This document shows, piece after piece, positions 45,433-54,003 of a stretch of DNA of 64,000 nt. Numbering within the stretch: position 1 is the stretch's first letter; each line of letters starts with the position of its first letter. The position numbers and the translations under genes were made by a program. Below the pieces are notes generated by a model. That model searched no databases, had not been told where the DNA came from, and saw only the letters and a program-made list of their open reading frames with translations. The DNA lies in contig CAJTOJ010000003.1 of the NCBI GenBank assembly GCA_910577665.1, positions 62,001 through 126,000 on the forward strand. Direction: 5' to 3'. Source of the DNA: an uncultured Acetatifactor sp. (GTDB lineage Bacteria; Bacillota; Clostridia; Lachnospirales; Lachnospiraceae).

Positions 45433-48400
45433 TTACCTCTCCGTGCCCTCACTCAATCCCTGACCATCTTCCTGTGACATACGCCCAAGCGCCTCTTCCT
45501 TGCCCAGGTCTTCCAGTTTCCTCTTGTCACAGCCCGGAATCCCGGTTTCAAATCCACACACCTTCCAGAAATCACAGTAAGTACAGGCTTCCTGGCTGCC
45601 CTTTTCATAAGGATTCAAGGTGATGACGCCATCCAGGATCTCCCGTCCGATGGATGCCACCTTACGGCTCACATAATCAGACATCACCTTCAGTTCCTCC
45701 CGGCTCATGACACTGGAACGGGCAGAATAGCTTCCGTCCTTCTTCCTCTCCACCGGGATTACATCTGACCTGTCCACCATGCTTCCATCCAGTCGTTCTA
45801 CGATATCTGGTTTATCGTTTACCACCCCGTTCATACGAAGCTGCCGTTCAATCTGCTCCCTCAGTTCCTCTTCACCAGGTTCCATGGTAGTCTCCACGGA
45901 AGGATCCTCCACATGGTAATACAGCAGCGCCGCAGGCACGATCTCCTTTCCGGGATGCTTCTTCCCTTCCAGCTCCATAGCGGCATTCATATACACCACG
46001 AGCTGTAGCTGCAATCCATAATAGAGAGCTGCTATATCGAACCGCTCCTTCCCCGATTTGTAGTCTATGACTTTCACATATACATGGGAATCGTCCTCCG
46101 CCACATCGATCCTGTCGATCCGCCCCCGCAGAACCATTTTCTCCTGCTTGGACAGCATCACGTTGACACTGTCCAGATCCTCTGCGGAGCGGAAGGAGAC
46201 TTCCACGGCATCGGGTCTGAAGCTCCCCTTCCGAAGCTGGCTCTGCAGGGTCAGCACCGTCCGTGTGAGAATCCGCCCCATCCGCTGTATGGCATAAGCA
46301 TTCCGGGCACTGCTGTAGAGCACTGTCTCCCCATAGGTGGCTGCATAAGCCTCCAGGGTATCCTGCACGGAACGTGCGGCGAATTCCTCCGGAAAGTCAA
46401 ACCAGGTATATCCCTCTTCCGCCAGTTTTCCGGCAAACTGCTCCAGTACCGCATGGTATACGTTTCCCATATCTACTGTCTCAAAAGAGAATTCCCCCCG
46501 CTCCCGCAAAAGAAGCCCATATTGCAGGAAATGGCGGTAGGCACAGGCGGCATAAGTCTCAAGCCTGGTGACACTGTTTTCCAGACGGTGTCCATAGAGA
46601 ACCCTGGCCACTGCCGCCGACAGCCCACTGTCCCGATACCTTTTAAAAGCCGCCTCAACCAGGGTCTGCCGCTTTTCCTTCAGTTCCCCGTCCCCATAGA
46701 CCTGGTAGATGGTAAACAGTTCCTGCTCCCGGTCCTGCGGCAATGTCCCTGCTGCATACTCCCTGAGCTCCCTGGCCAGATAACCGGCTCCCTCCCTGGC
46801 TGTAACAATTTTCTCCAGGGGATCCTGTAGCTGGGGATACTCCGCGGTAAGCCCCGGAAACAGCTTCTTCACCGTGTCAATCAGATAGGACGGACGGACG
46901 GATTTCCCGCTGTTATTGATCTTGGCATAGGACAGGTACAACCTATGGGAAGGCTTCGTCATATTCAGATACAGATACAGCCGCTGTATATACATCTGCT
47001 GTCTGGGGCTTGGCGCCAGTTCGATCTGGGACTGGCGCAGGAACTCCCTGTCCATATCGGAGATCAGTCCTCCCCTGGAGGCATTCTTCGGGATATTCCC
47101 ATCGTTTACCCCCAAAAAAAACAGAACCTTCACCTGCTTCAGACGGGTGCGCTCCATATCGCCCACCACCACCCGGTCCACGTTCTGGGGGATGGTTCCC
47201 ACCTGGATCTCCCCGAACCCCGCCTCCAGGATGTCCGCAAACTCCTGCAGGGAAATCGTCTCCTCCCCCAGCAGTCCATAGATCTGGTCCAGAAGCTCCA
47301 TCACCAGGCGGTAGATCTGGGCATACTCCCTGGCCCTGGCAGGCTCCCCCTGGGTCTCAAACCGGGCCTGGTATGCCGTCAGCCTGTCCTGCACCTGATT
47401 GCACACCAGGAAATCATAGAGGCTGTCTATATATTGCTTTACCGGTTGTTTCGCTTTCATGTGGAGCATATCCACTTGATCCATAAACCGTTGCCGCAGC
47501 ACGTTCAGCCTCTCCAGCGCTTCCTCTTCTTCCCTGGCGCCCTGGGTCTTTCGCACAAACAGACGGCTGTAACTGCGGTATCCCTTGATCCCGGTCTGCA
47601 GCACATAGTTTTCCAGCAGGTCTACCTCTCCAGGTTCCAGACTGGCCAGACCGCTTCGCAGGTAATGGAATACTGCCTCATAGGTAAAGTCTTTACAATA
47701 CAGCTCCAACGCACTTTTGATAAATTCGATCATGGGGTTCAGTACGATCCCCCTTGTCCTGTCCAGGAAAAAGGGGATCTCCATCTGGGCAAACTCTGTC
47801 TCCACATGAGGCCCATACCCTTCCAGATCTCCCAGTATCACCGCCACATCCCGGTAAGCCAGATTCTCCTCCCGGATCAGACGCCGGATCTCCAGACCGG
47901 CTTCATGGATTTCATCTCTGGGAGCAACCGCTTCAAAAAGACGGATTTCCTGTAAATTCCCGTCCTTGTCTCCGATGCCTTCGCCTGGTGTCTTCTCCCC
48001 GTCCCCGGTGTCTATAGGATCAGGCGCTTCCTTCCCTGCGCCAAAGGGCTTTGTCCCATACCGAAAAAGATTCTGCTCCAGGTATCCCAGAGCAGGCGCC
48101 TCCCTGAAACGATGGCAGGGATCCGTCAGAAACACATCCTCTCCCCGGCCTGCCCCGACCTGCCCGGCAAGCTTCATCAGATCCGCCACCGTCTTCTTGC
48201 TCAGATGAAACAGTTTCTGCTCCCCGTCCGGCCGGTAGGGATCCTCTCCCCGGCCCATGGTCACAGTCACAATTACCTCCCCGCACAGACACAGCAGTTC
48301 CTGGATCACCCGGTTCTGTATAGGAGTGAAACCCGTAAACCCGTCAAAGGCTACCACACTGCCTGGCAGCAGCTTTGACTGGGACAGGGAGCGCCGCAGC

Positions 48401-48948
48401 ACTTCCAGCTTTCCCTCTGTGGTAATATATTTCCCCTGTATGTACTCCATAAAGGCTTTGTACAGCTTCTCCAGATCCTTCAGCTTCTGCACCAGGGCAC
48501 CTCTTGTACCAGCACAGGCTATGAGCTTCGACACATCCTCTGTACCAATACCGTACTGCATGAATTCCGAGATGGCGCTTTTCACCTCATGGATATAGCC
48601 CTGCCTGCGCAGAAAGCTGCCCAGAACCGGCAGTTCCTCCTCCATGCCCGCCGCCACCTTCTGGAGAACCAGGCTTTTTCCCGTATCATCCAGTACCGGT
48701 ATATCCTCATATCCCACCTCCTCCAGGATCCGGTGGGTGAGACGTCCAAAGCTTAGCACATCAATATTCAGGATCCCTCCCCGGCTACTGCATGTCACCA
48801 GATCCTTCTGGGTCTGCATGGTAAACTGGTCCGGCACGATCACCAGGAAATTCCGGTCCGGCTCCTGCCCGGCCCTTCGGACAATCTCCTCATACAATTG
48901 TCGGCTTTTTCCGGAGCCTGATGGCCCAAAATAAAATCGAAGGCTCAT
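45433..48948 (-). CDS. addB: AddB nuclease subunit
   Basis: Partner of AddA; inactivated helicase fold plus 5'-3' nuclease. 1171 aa. Walker A GPSGSGKSRQL at the N-terminus. C-terminal nuclease has GRIDRIDVAEDDSHVYVKVIDYKSGKE. The iron-sulfur cluster Cys set is present: one Cys in YAACAYRHFLQYG and three in EACTYCDFWKVCGFE. GAGGTGATGAT lies before the ATG and overlaps the mpg stop codon, so translation is probably coupled. Middle gene of an mpg-addB-addA repair operon. Confidence 0.97.
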   Translation of the reverse strand: MSLRFYFGPSGSGKSRQLYEEIVRRAGQEPDRNFLVIVPDQFTMQTQKDLVTCSSRGGILNIDVLSFGRLTHRILEEVGYEDIPVLDDTGKSLVLQKVAAGMEEELPVLGSFLRRQGYIHEVKSAISEFMQYGIGTEDVSKLIACAGTRGALVQKLKDLEKLYKAFMEYIQGKYITTEGKLEVLRRSLSQSKLLPGSVVAFDGFTGFTPIQNRVIQELLCLCGEVIVTVTMGRGEDPYRPDGEQKLFHLSKKTVADLMKLAGQVGAGRGEDVFLTDPCHRFREAPALGYLEQNLFRYGTKPFGAGKEAPDPIDTGDGEKTPGEGIGDKDGNLQEIRLFEAVAPRDEIHEAGLEIRRLIREENLAYRDVAVILGDLEGYGPHVETEFAQMEIPFFLDRTRGIVLNPMIEFIKSALELYCKDFTYEAVFHYLRSGLASLEPGEVDLLENYVLQTGIKGYRSYSRLFVRKTQGAREEEEALERLNVLRQRFMDQVDMLHMKAKQPVKQYIDSLYDFLVCNQVQDRLTAYQARFETQGEPARAREYAQIYRLVMELLDQIYGLLGEETISLQEFADILEAGFGEIQVGTIPQNVDRVVVGDMERTRLKQVKVLFFLGVNDGNIPKNASRGGLISDMDREFLRQSQIELAPSPRQQMYIQRLYLYLNMTKPSHRLYLSYAKINNSGKSVRPSYLIDTVKKLFPGLTAEYPQLQDPLEKIVTAREGAGYLARELREYAAGTLPQDREQELFTIYQVYGDGELKEKRQTLVEAAFKRYRDSGLSAAVARVLYGHRLENSVTRLETYAACAYRHFLQYGLLLRERGEFSFETVDMGNVYHAVLEQFAGKLAEEGYTWFDFPEEFAARSVQDTLEAYAATYGETVLYSSARNAYAIQRMGRILTRTVLTLQSQLRKGSFRPDAVEVSFRSAEDLDSVNVMLSKQEKMVLRGRIDRIDVAEDDSHVYVKVIDYKSGKERFDIAALYYGLQLQLVVYMNAAMELEGKKHPGKEIVPAALLYYHVEDPSVETTMEPGEEELREQIERQLRMNGVVNDKPDIVERLDGSMVDRSDVIPVERKKDGSYSARSSVMSREELKVMSDYVSRKVASIGREILDGVITLNPYEKGSQEACTYCDFWKVCGFETGIPGCDKRKLEDLGKEEALGRMSQEDGQGLSEGTER

Positions 48949-48957
48949 ATCATCACC

Positions 48958-49626
48958 TCAAAGATAAAATCTCCACAGATACTCCGCCGCTTCCTCCGCA
49001 TAGTCAATACCGATCCGCCTGCCAGCATGGATCTGGGCTTCCTCTACCACAATACCCTCTGTCACATAAAAGCTGTCGCTGCACACCATGTCCACAGCAT
49101 TGTCCCTGCGGGTGATCCCCATGGCGGTGCACAGCTTGCCCGGACCGTCCGCCAGATGCCTGCTCACGGAAGCCGGACAGGTCTCAAGTGTATAAGGCGG
49201 CAATCCCTTTTTCTCCTGTTTCCTGTTCAGGATCTCCAGCCGCAGGGATGTCATCCGCTGCCTGGACACCTCATCTGCAGGGATCACACTGCGCAGCAGC
49301 ACCGCCTGGGGCGTCCCTTCTCCCATGGCCGCAATATTCATACAGTTATACATACCGTAGATCAGATAGACATAGGAGGTTCCCCCACAGTGGTACATGG
49401 GCTCCGTCCGTTTTGTGCGTTTCCCGCCGTAGGTATGGGATCCCTTGTCCTGCTCTCCCATATAGCTCTCCACCTCGGTGAGAATCCCCCGCACGGTACC
49501 CAGCCGGGTCTCGTGTACCAGTATCTTGCCCAAAAGCTCTCTTGCCACCGTCAGACCGTCCCTGGTAAAGAAATCTCTGGGAAGGTGTTCCTGTCCGCCT
49601 GCTGTCATCCTGTCCGCTGCTGCCAT
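48958..49626 (-). CDS. mpg: 3-methyladenine DNA glycosylase (AAG/MPG family)
   Basis: Base-excision repair enzyme that removes alkylated or deaminated purines. 222 aa from MAAADRMTAGGQ. Core motifs of the AAG fold: FFTRDGLTVARELLGKILVH, GILTEVESYMGEQDKGSHTYGGKRTKR (catalytic Glu in TEVESY) and SYVYLIYGMYNCMNI. I chose 49626 because GAGGTGG is 3-5 nt upstream; the longer open frame upstream runs through remnant sequence. The stop codon overlaps the addB ribosome site, so it is the first gene of a DNA-repair operon. Confidence 0.9.
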   Translation of the reverse strand: MAAADRMTAGGQEHLPRDFFTRDGLTVARELLGKILVHETRLGTVRGILTEVESYMGEQDKGSHTYGGKRTKRTEPMYHCGGTSYVYLIYGMYNCMNIAAMGEGTPQAVLLRSVIPADEVSRQRMTSLRLEILNRKQEKKGLPPYTLETCPASVSRHLADGPGKLCTAMGITRRDNAVDMVCSDSFYVTEGIVVEEAQIHAGRRIGIDYAEEAAEYLWRFYL

Positions 49627-49664
49627 TTTCCACCTCACTATTCCAGGAAACCCACCCACAGACC

Positions 49665-50102
49665 CTACCACCTGACATTCCATCGCTCCAGGTACTCCCC
49701 GGAATGAGCTTCCTTCTGCCTGCTTTTCTCCACAGCCTTCTCCTCTTCCTGCCCGGAACGGAAATGTGCTGCAAATTCGTCCTCGTCCAGTGGCAGGGAT
49801 ACCCAGTCCTCCTTCCAGGCAGGCAGACAGGTAGGCGCGTTGCTGATGGCCAGTCCCCGGATCCCCTCTGCACCGGACGCAATCAGTTCCCCGCCATGGC
49901 ACACCACGTCCGCGAAATTCTACGGGATTTCCAGGTGCCCGCCATCCGGCTCTTCCTGTGTGACGGTCTGGTATTCCACAGGCTCCCTGGGCATACCTTC
50001 CCTGGAGCCAAAACAGAGCTGGCGCTCATCCTGTTTCAGCAGCCAGAGCTTCAAGGTACCGTTCTCAATGACAGCCTTTCCCCGGATTCCCCATATCTCT
50101 TC
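49665..50102 (-). pseudogene. Remnant of a Gfo/Idh/MocA oxidoreductase C-terminus
   Basis: One minus-strand frame reads EIWGIRGKAVIENGTLKLW, then after ~45 residues an in-frame TAG (49922-49920), then NFADVVCHGGELIASGAEG followed by IRGLAISNAP and VSLPLDEDEFAAHF, ending at 49665. This is the usual C-terminal pattern of sugar-type Gfo/Idh/MocA dehydrogenases (ENFADA..G..L.A.G.EGI.GL.ISNA...W). The N-terminal NAD-binding domain and most of the protein are missing. The upstream end merges with the tail of the WYL regulator gene. Identification by pattern only; the amber codon and lost start make it a pseudogene. Confidence 0.7.
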
Positions 50103-50986
50103 TCCATCCGCTTTGCCTGTCTGTGCAGTTCTTCCCGTAGCCATTCCGGCTTCAGCACCTCCACCTTGCCGCCAAATCCCAGGATCCACCGCATCACAGT
50201 CCGATGATCCGTACAGTCATATTCGAACAACAGACTTCCATCCTCCAGTACAGAGAACGAATCTTCCCCGTAGGACTCCACCAGATGGTATTTTTCACCG
50301 GCTTCGAAAACTGCCTGCAGATAAAACGGTTCCTCCCCTGCACAATCTGCCAGTTCAGACTCTGGCATATCCCGCACCAGGAAGATCTCCCCTACATCCC
50401 GCAGACGTGCCAGCCTGTCCAACCTAAAAAAGCAGAATGCACCCTCTTCCCTGCAGTAACCGAACACATACCAGAAAGAGTCACGAAACACCAGCCGGTA
50501 TGGCTCCAGAAGCCTCTGACTCTCCCCTTCTTCTTCGTAATAGTGAAAAGCGATCAGATGATTCTCCAGGATCATCTTTTTGATCACCTCGATCTTCCGG
50601 GCCAGGGAAGGCTGACTGTGGCTCGTCAGATCAATGAGGATCACATCATCCACCAGAAGCCGGTTGTTCCTGCTGGAAAATTTCTCCAGAAGCTTCGTGA
50701 AATAAGTCTCCTTTGACACTCTGTCTATACCGTCCAGTCCTGCCAGGACAGACTGTAGTTCCTCCTGGGTCAGGATGGATTTGTCCAGCTTGTACCCTTC
50801 CGCAATGGAAATCCCGCCTCCGTACCCCTGGGCTGTCACCAGCGGGATCCCTGCCTTGCAGATATCTTCAATATCCCTGTTGATGGTCCGCCTTGACACC
50901 TGGAACTGGCTGGCCAGTTCCGGCGCAGTGGCCTTCTCCTGCTGCAGCAAAATTGTAATGATTCCAATTAGACGGTCTATTTTCAT
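50051..50986 (-). CDS. WYL-domain transcriptional regulator (DeoR-like HTH)
   Basis: 311 aa from MKIDRLIGIITILLQQ. N-terminal winged helix (TAPELASQFQVSRRTINRDIEDICKAGIPLVTAQGYGGGI), then a WYL ligand-binding domain (IAFHYYEEEGESQRLLEPYRLVFRDSFWYVFGYCREEGAFCFFRLDRL) and the C-terminal extension. GAGAG lies 8 nt before the ATG. The last ~15 residues (RYGESGERLSLRTVP) appear to be read from the adjacent Gfo/Idh/MocA remnant in another frame, so the native C-terminus may have been lost. Ligand and targets unknown. Confidence 0.87.
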   Translation of the reverse strand: MKIDRLIGIITILLQQEKATAPELASQFQVSRRTINRDIEDICKAGIPLVTAQGYGGGISIAEGYKLDKSILTQEELQSVLAGLDGIDRVSKETYFTKLLEKFSSRNNRLLVDDVILIDLTSHSQPSLARKIEVIKKMILENHLIAFHYYEEEGESQRLLEPYRLVFRDSFWYVFGYCREEGAFCFFRLDRLARLRDVGEIFLVRDMPESELADCAGEEPFYLQAVFEAGEKYHLVESYGEDSFSVLEDGSLLFEYDCTDHRTVMRWILGFGGKVEVLKPEWLREELHRQAKRMEKRYGESGERLSLRTVP

Positions 50987-51232
50987 ATGATATCTCTCAA
51001 TCCCCTCCCAATACAACACCAGGGCACTTTGAACACTTAGAACTTTTTCTCACACTTTCCACTCTTTCTTCCTTATTTTGCTGCCTTTCCCCGGTTTTGT
51101 CAAGAAACTTTGGATAAAGGCGAAAAAAGACCAGGATCTTCTCCTAAATCCCGGCCCTTTAATCCATTCTATTCCCATATGCACCGTTTTCCCGCTGCAA
51201 AGCGTCTGGTCATCCCAGGATCCGGCTGCCTG
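50987..51232. other. Intergenic stretch between ABC permease and WYL gene
   Basis: 246 bp, mostly pyrimidine-rich on the plus strand. I see no gene, hairpin with T-run or clear repeat. It must hold the WYL promoter; none stands out. Confidence 0.3.
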
Positions 51233-51865
51233 CTACCTCCTGTGTCTATACCCGGCCACGCTGATCCCCAGAGACACAACATACAGCACTACGGTGCCCA
51301 CACAGCACATCATCAGGTAAGTGCCGAAAGAAGCTACCAGAGCCTGGAAACCGGGGCCATCCTCAAAATATTTCACCAGGGTGAACATGGGTATCACCAG
51401 CAGGATCCCGCAGGTCTGGGCAGCGCGGAAGCCGAACCAGTAGACAAAGGGCAGGCAGCACCCCGTCCAGGCCAGCGGCAGTAGCACCGCACAGATAACG
51501 GACAACAGCCAGGCACCTGGTATAAAACTCTTGTATACCACGCTGGCCACAAGGTTGCACAGGATGCTTCCGGCCAAGCTCACGGCCAGTGTACAAAGGA
51601 CAGACAGGTATTTCCCGGCCACTGCCTGGAAGCTGTTCACAGGCATGGCCATCTGGTAATGTTTCCAGCCCGCCTTCTCGTCTGCCTCCACGCCCATTAC
51701 ATTCTGTATCCCGATTGTCATGGCAAGCATAACAGACGCCAGGATACCTCCATAGACTCCCACGCTGTAGAGCACCAGCCCTGTGGCTCCCACCGCCAGT
51801 AAGAGCAGCTTCCTGTCCACCCCCTTGAAAAACAGTACCATCTCCTTATAAACCAGTCCTTTCAT
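51233..51865 (-). CDS. ABC-2 type transporter permease subunit
   Basis: 210-aa membrane protein with six likely membrane segments, starting MKGLVYKEMVLFFKGVDRK. It matches the short ABC-2 permeases found with YtrA-type regulators. The start overlaps the ATPase gene by 20 bp. DEKAGWKHYQMAMPVN in the first loop is typical for this group. With the ATPase it probably exports or senses an unidentified hydrophobic or peptide compound. Confidence 0.85.
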   Translation of the reverse strand: MKGLVYKEMVLFFKGVDRKLLLLAVGATGLVLYSVGVYGGILASVMLAMTIGIQNVMGVEADEKAGWKHYQMAMPVNSFQAVAGKYLSVLCTLAVSLAGSILCNLVASVVYKSFIPGAWLLSVICAVLLPLAWTGCCLPFVYWFGFRAAQTCGILLVIPMFTLVKYFEDGPGFQALVASFGTYLMMCCVGTVVLYVVSLGISVAGYRHRR

Positions 51866-52733
51866 ATGACGCTTCTCCGCCCTCCTTCCCCTTGATATAG
51901 AACAGCATAATGTCCTCCAGTGAGGCATTGTCCACCACCGCATGGCTGTACTTCCCTTTAGCCTTCTCCCTGTCCCAGACAAGGCATTCCATGCTAAGAG
52001 GTGTCTCCCTGTAAGTGATAATATCTTCCCTGGAGATGGATGCAAAGTATTCTTTTTTGCATCTCAGTATCCCATAGTGGTCCAGCAGGTCATCCTTCTG
52101 CTCCTCAAACAAGATCTTCCCCCGGTGAATGAAAATCACATAATCTGCAATCTTCTCTATATCCGATGTGATGTGAGAGGAGAAGAAAATGGAGTTGTCT
52201 TCCTTCTGGATATATTCCAGGAACAGATCCAGGATCTCGTCCCGTACCACCGGATCCAGCCCGGTGGTGGCCTCATCTAAGATCAGCAGCTTCGGCCTGT
52301 GGGCCATGGCACAGAGAATGGACAGCTTCATCTTCATGCCCTTGGAGAAATCACCGATTTTTTTATCCACTGGAATCTGGAACCGCTTCAGGTACTGGTG
52401 GAAAACTGTCCCGTCCCAGTTCCTGTACACCCCTGCCAGGATCTTCTCCACATCCTTGGCCGTGCATACATCGTGAAAATTGCAGGTGTCAAATACCACT
52501 CCGATCTCTTCCTTCAGCGACACTTCCCTGTGGTCGGAGCCAAAGATTGTAACCTGCCCGCCATCCTTTCTCAACTCGTCCAGGATCAGCCGTATGGTGG
52601 TACTCTTCCCTGCCCCGTTTTCCCCGATAAATCCCACGATCCGTCCCTTTGGTACCTGGAAGGATACATGATCCAGCGTAAATCCCTTGAAATGCTTGCA
52701 CAGATCCTGTACAACAATACTGTTCTCCTCCAT
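51846..52733 (-). CDS. ABC transporter ATP-binding protein (YtrB-like)
   Basis: 295 aa. Walker A GENGAGKST, a degenerate signature region FSKGMKMKLSILCAMAHRP, Walker B LLILDEATTGLDP and H-loop FSSHIT. The signature reads FSKGMK instead of LSGGQ, as is usual in this drug/peptide exporter group. Start 52733 chosen for GAGAGGAG 7 nt upstream. Second gene of a GntR-ATPase-permease operon. Confidence 0.92.
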   Translation of the reverse strand: MEENSIVVQDLCKHFKGFTLDHVSFQVPKGRIVGFIGENGAGKSTTIRLILDELRKDGGQVTIFGSDHREVSLKEEIGVVFDTCNFHDVCTAKDVEKILAGVYRNWDGTVFHQYLKRFQIPVDKKIGDFSKGMKMKLSILCAMAHRPKLLILDEATTGLDPVVRDEILDLFLEYIQKEDNSIFFSSHITSDIEKIADYVIFIHRGKILFEEQKDDLLDHYGILRCKKEYFASISREDIITYRETPLSMECLVWDREKAKGKYSHAVVDNASLEDIMLFYIKGKEGGEASYERTGL

Positions 52734-52778
52734 ATTCCGACTCCTCTCTCCCACTCTGCCTCCTGGCAGTCCTGTTAC

Positions 52779-53153
52779 TTACATATCCTCATAAAACATC
52801 TTGAGGATACCTGTCATTTTCTCATAACTTATCCCATGTGCCCTGCCGATTTCGGCTGCCTTCTGTAACAGTTCCTCCGCAATCCTAAGCTGTTCCTCCT
52901 GGATAAATTCCCTGTTCTGGGCTGCCACAAAACTACCTTTCCCAGATACTGTCTCTATGAATCCGTCCCTGGTCAGATCCTCATAGGCCCTCTGGACAGT
53001 GATGACACTGATGTGCAGGTCCCTGGCCAGGGCACGCATGGAAGGCAGGGCCTCCCCGGCCTGTAGGGCACCATCCATGATCTGTTTCTTGACCTGTATA
53101 CAGATCTGTTCATAGATAGGCTTGTCACTGCTGTTACTAATGATAACTTCCAC
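52779..53153 (-). CDS. GntR family regulator (YtrA subfamily)
   Basis: 124 aa with a winged-helix domain (KPIYEQICIQVKKQIMDGALQAGEALPSMRALARDLHISVITVQRAYEDLTRDGFIETVSGKGSFVA) and a short C-terminal dimerisation region, the YtrA layout. I chose the GTG at 53153 (MEVIISNSSDKPIYEQI) because AGGGGTGA lies just upstream and the family begins there; an ATG at 53186 lies inside the operator region without a ribosome site. It probably represses its own operon through the site at 53191. Confidence 0.9.
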   Translation of the reverse strand: MEVIISNSSDKPIYEQICIQVKKQIMDGALQAGEALPSMRALARDLHISVITVQRAYEDLTRDGFIETVSGKGSFVAAQNREFIQEEQLRIAEELLQKAAEIGRAHGISYEKMTGILKMFYEDM

Positions 53154-53190
53154 TGGTTCACCCCTCTCAAGCGTACCGCCTGTCATATAC

Positions 53191-53238
53191 GTACTTGTTT
53201 GATAAGTACAGTATATACGATTAGGTTTGTGATGTCAA
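53191..53238 (-). promoter_or_regulatory. Promoter and operator of the GntR-ABC operon
   Basis: Minus-strand TTGACA (53238-53233) and TATACT (53215-53210) with a 17-bp spacer. Overlapping the start site is an inverted repeat GTACTT (53191-53196) / AAGTAC (53204-53209) with a 7-bp spacer, extended by ATAC/GTAT. This is where a YtrA-type repressor would block transcription. Confidence 0.8.
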
Positions 53239-53246
53239 GAAAAAAA

Positions 53247-53280
53247 TGATTCCACCTACACAGATGGAATCATTTTTTCT
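53247..53280. terminator. Bidirectional terminator
   Basis: TGATTCCA (53247-53254) pairs with TGGAATCA (53265-53272), with A and T runs on either side. It ends the GNAT transcript coming from 53356 and insulates the GntR promoter. Confidence 0.9.
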
Positions 53281-53355
53281 TGTTCACTCCGTTTACGGCA
53301 ACAATCGTTTTCGCTTTTCAAACATACTTTTCAGACATGCATCTGTTTTGGCTGC

Positions 53356-53901
53356 CTATTCTTTCAGCAGATTTCCAAAGTACTCTTCCTTTAGGATACC
53401 GTAGGTCAGCCGGTCATGCATACTGCCATTCAGGTACCGGGCTTTCCGTTCCCTGCCTTCCAGTGTAAAGCCGCATTTCTCCAATGCCTTCTGCGCCCCG
53501 ATGTTCAGATCCAGCGTGTGCGCTGCTATGCGCTCCATGCCCAGAAAGCGGAAACCATAGTCCAGCATCAGCAGAATGGCCTGGCTGCCGTATCCCCTGG
53601 ACCGATCCTCTATCCGGGCCATGCCGATTCCCACTGTGCAGTTCCTGTTCACCCGGTCGATGTCCTGCAGCGCCACATCGCCCACCACCCTTCCATCCTT
53701 TGTAAAAATACCCAGCCTCACATTTCTGTCCCCCTGCAGCTTCTGGATCTCTTCGAACCAGTCCGCTGCCTTCTCATCGGAATGTCCAATGTTGAATTCC
53801 TCCGCGGGAACCTGGAAATCAAATTCGTATGCATTCCATAAGATCCTACAGTCTTCCCGCTCCAACATGGCCAGGTAAATGTCTTTTCCTTGTAATTTCA
53901 T
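53356..53901 (-). CDS. RimJ/RimL-type GNAT acetyltransferase
   Basis: 181 aa, starts MKLQGKDIYLAMLEREDC. The acetyl-CoA motif is EDRSRGYGSQAILLMLDYGFRFLGMERIAAHTLDLN, followed by AQKALEKCGFTLEGRERKARYLNG, typical of enzymes that acetylate ribosomal-protein N-termini or small amines. Start 53901 supported by AAAGGA 9 nt upstream; longer starts exist but add unrelated sequence. 102 bp after the ABC-class ATPase gene and before a strong terminator, so probably co-transcribed with it. Confidence 0.87.
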   Translation of the reverse strand: MKLQGKDIYLAMLEREDCRILWNAYEFDFQVPAEEFNIGHSDEKAADWFEEIQKLQGDRNVRLGIFTKDGRVVGDVALQDIDRVNRNCTVGIGMARIEDRSRGYGSQAILLMLDYGFRFLGMERIAAHTLDLNIGAQKALEKCGFTLEGRERKARYLNGSMHDRLTYGILKEEYFGNLLKE

Positions 53902-54003
53902 CCTATCATTTCCTTTCTGCTTCATTCCTGCAAAAATCTCTCTGCCATTCCGGCGCCATGAAGCTAAAAAACGCATCCCTTGCACTTTTGTGAGACACAC
54001 TCG

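Noticed and set aside
49920..49922. Read-through or pyrrolysine at the in-frame TAG
   Set aside because: The frame also lacks a start and an N-terminal domain, so ordinary gene decay is simpler.
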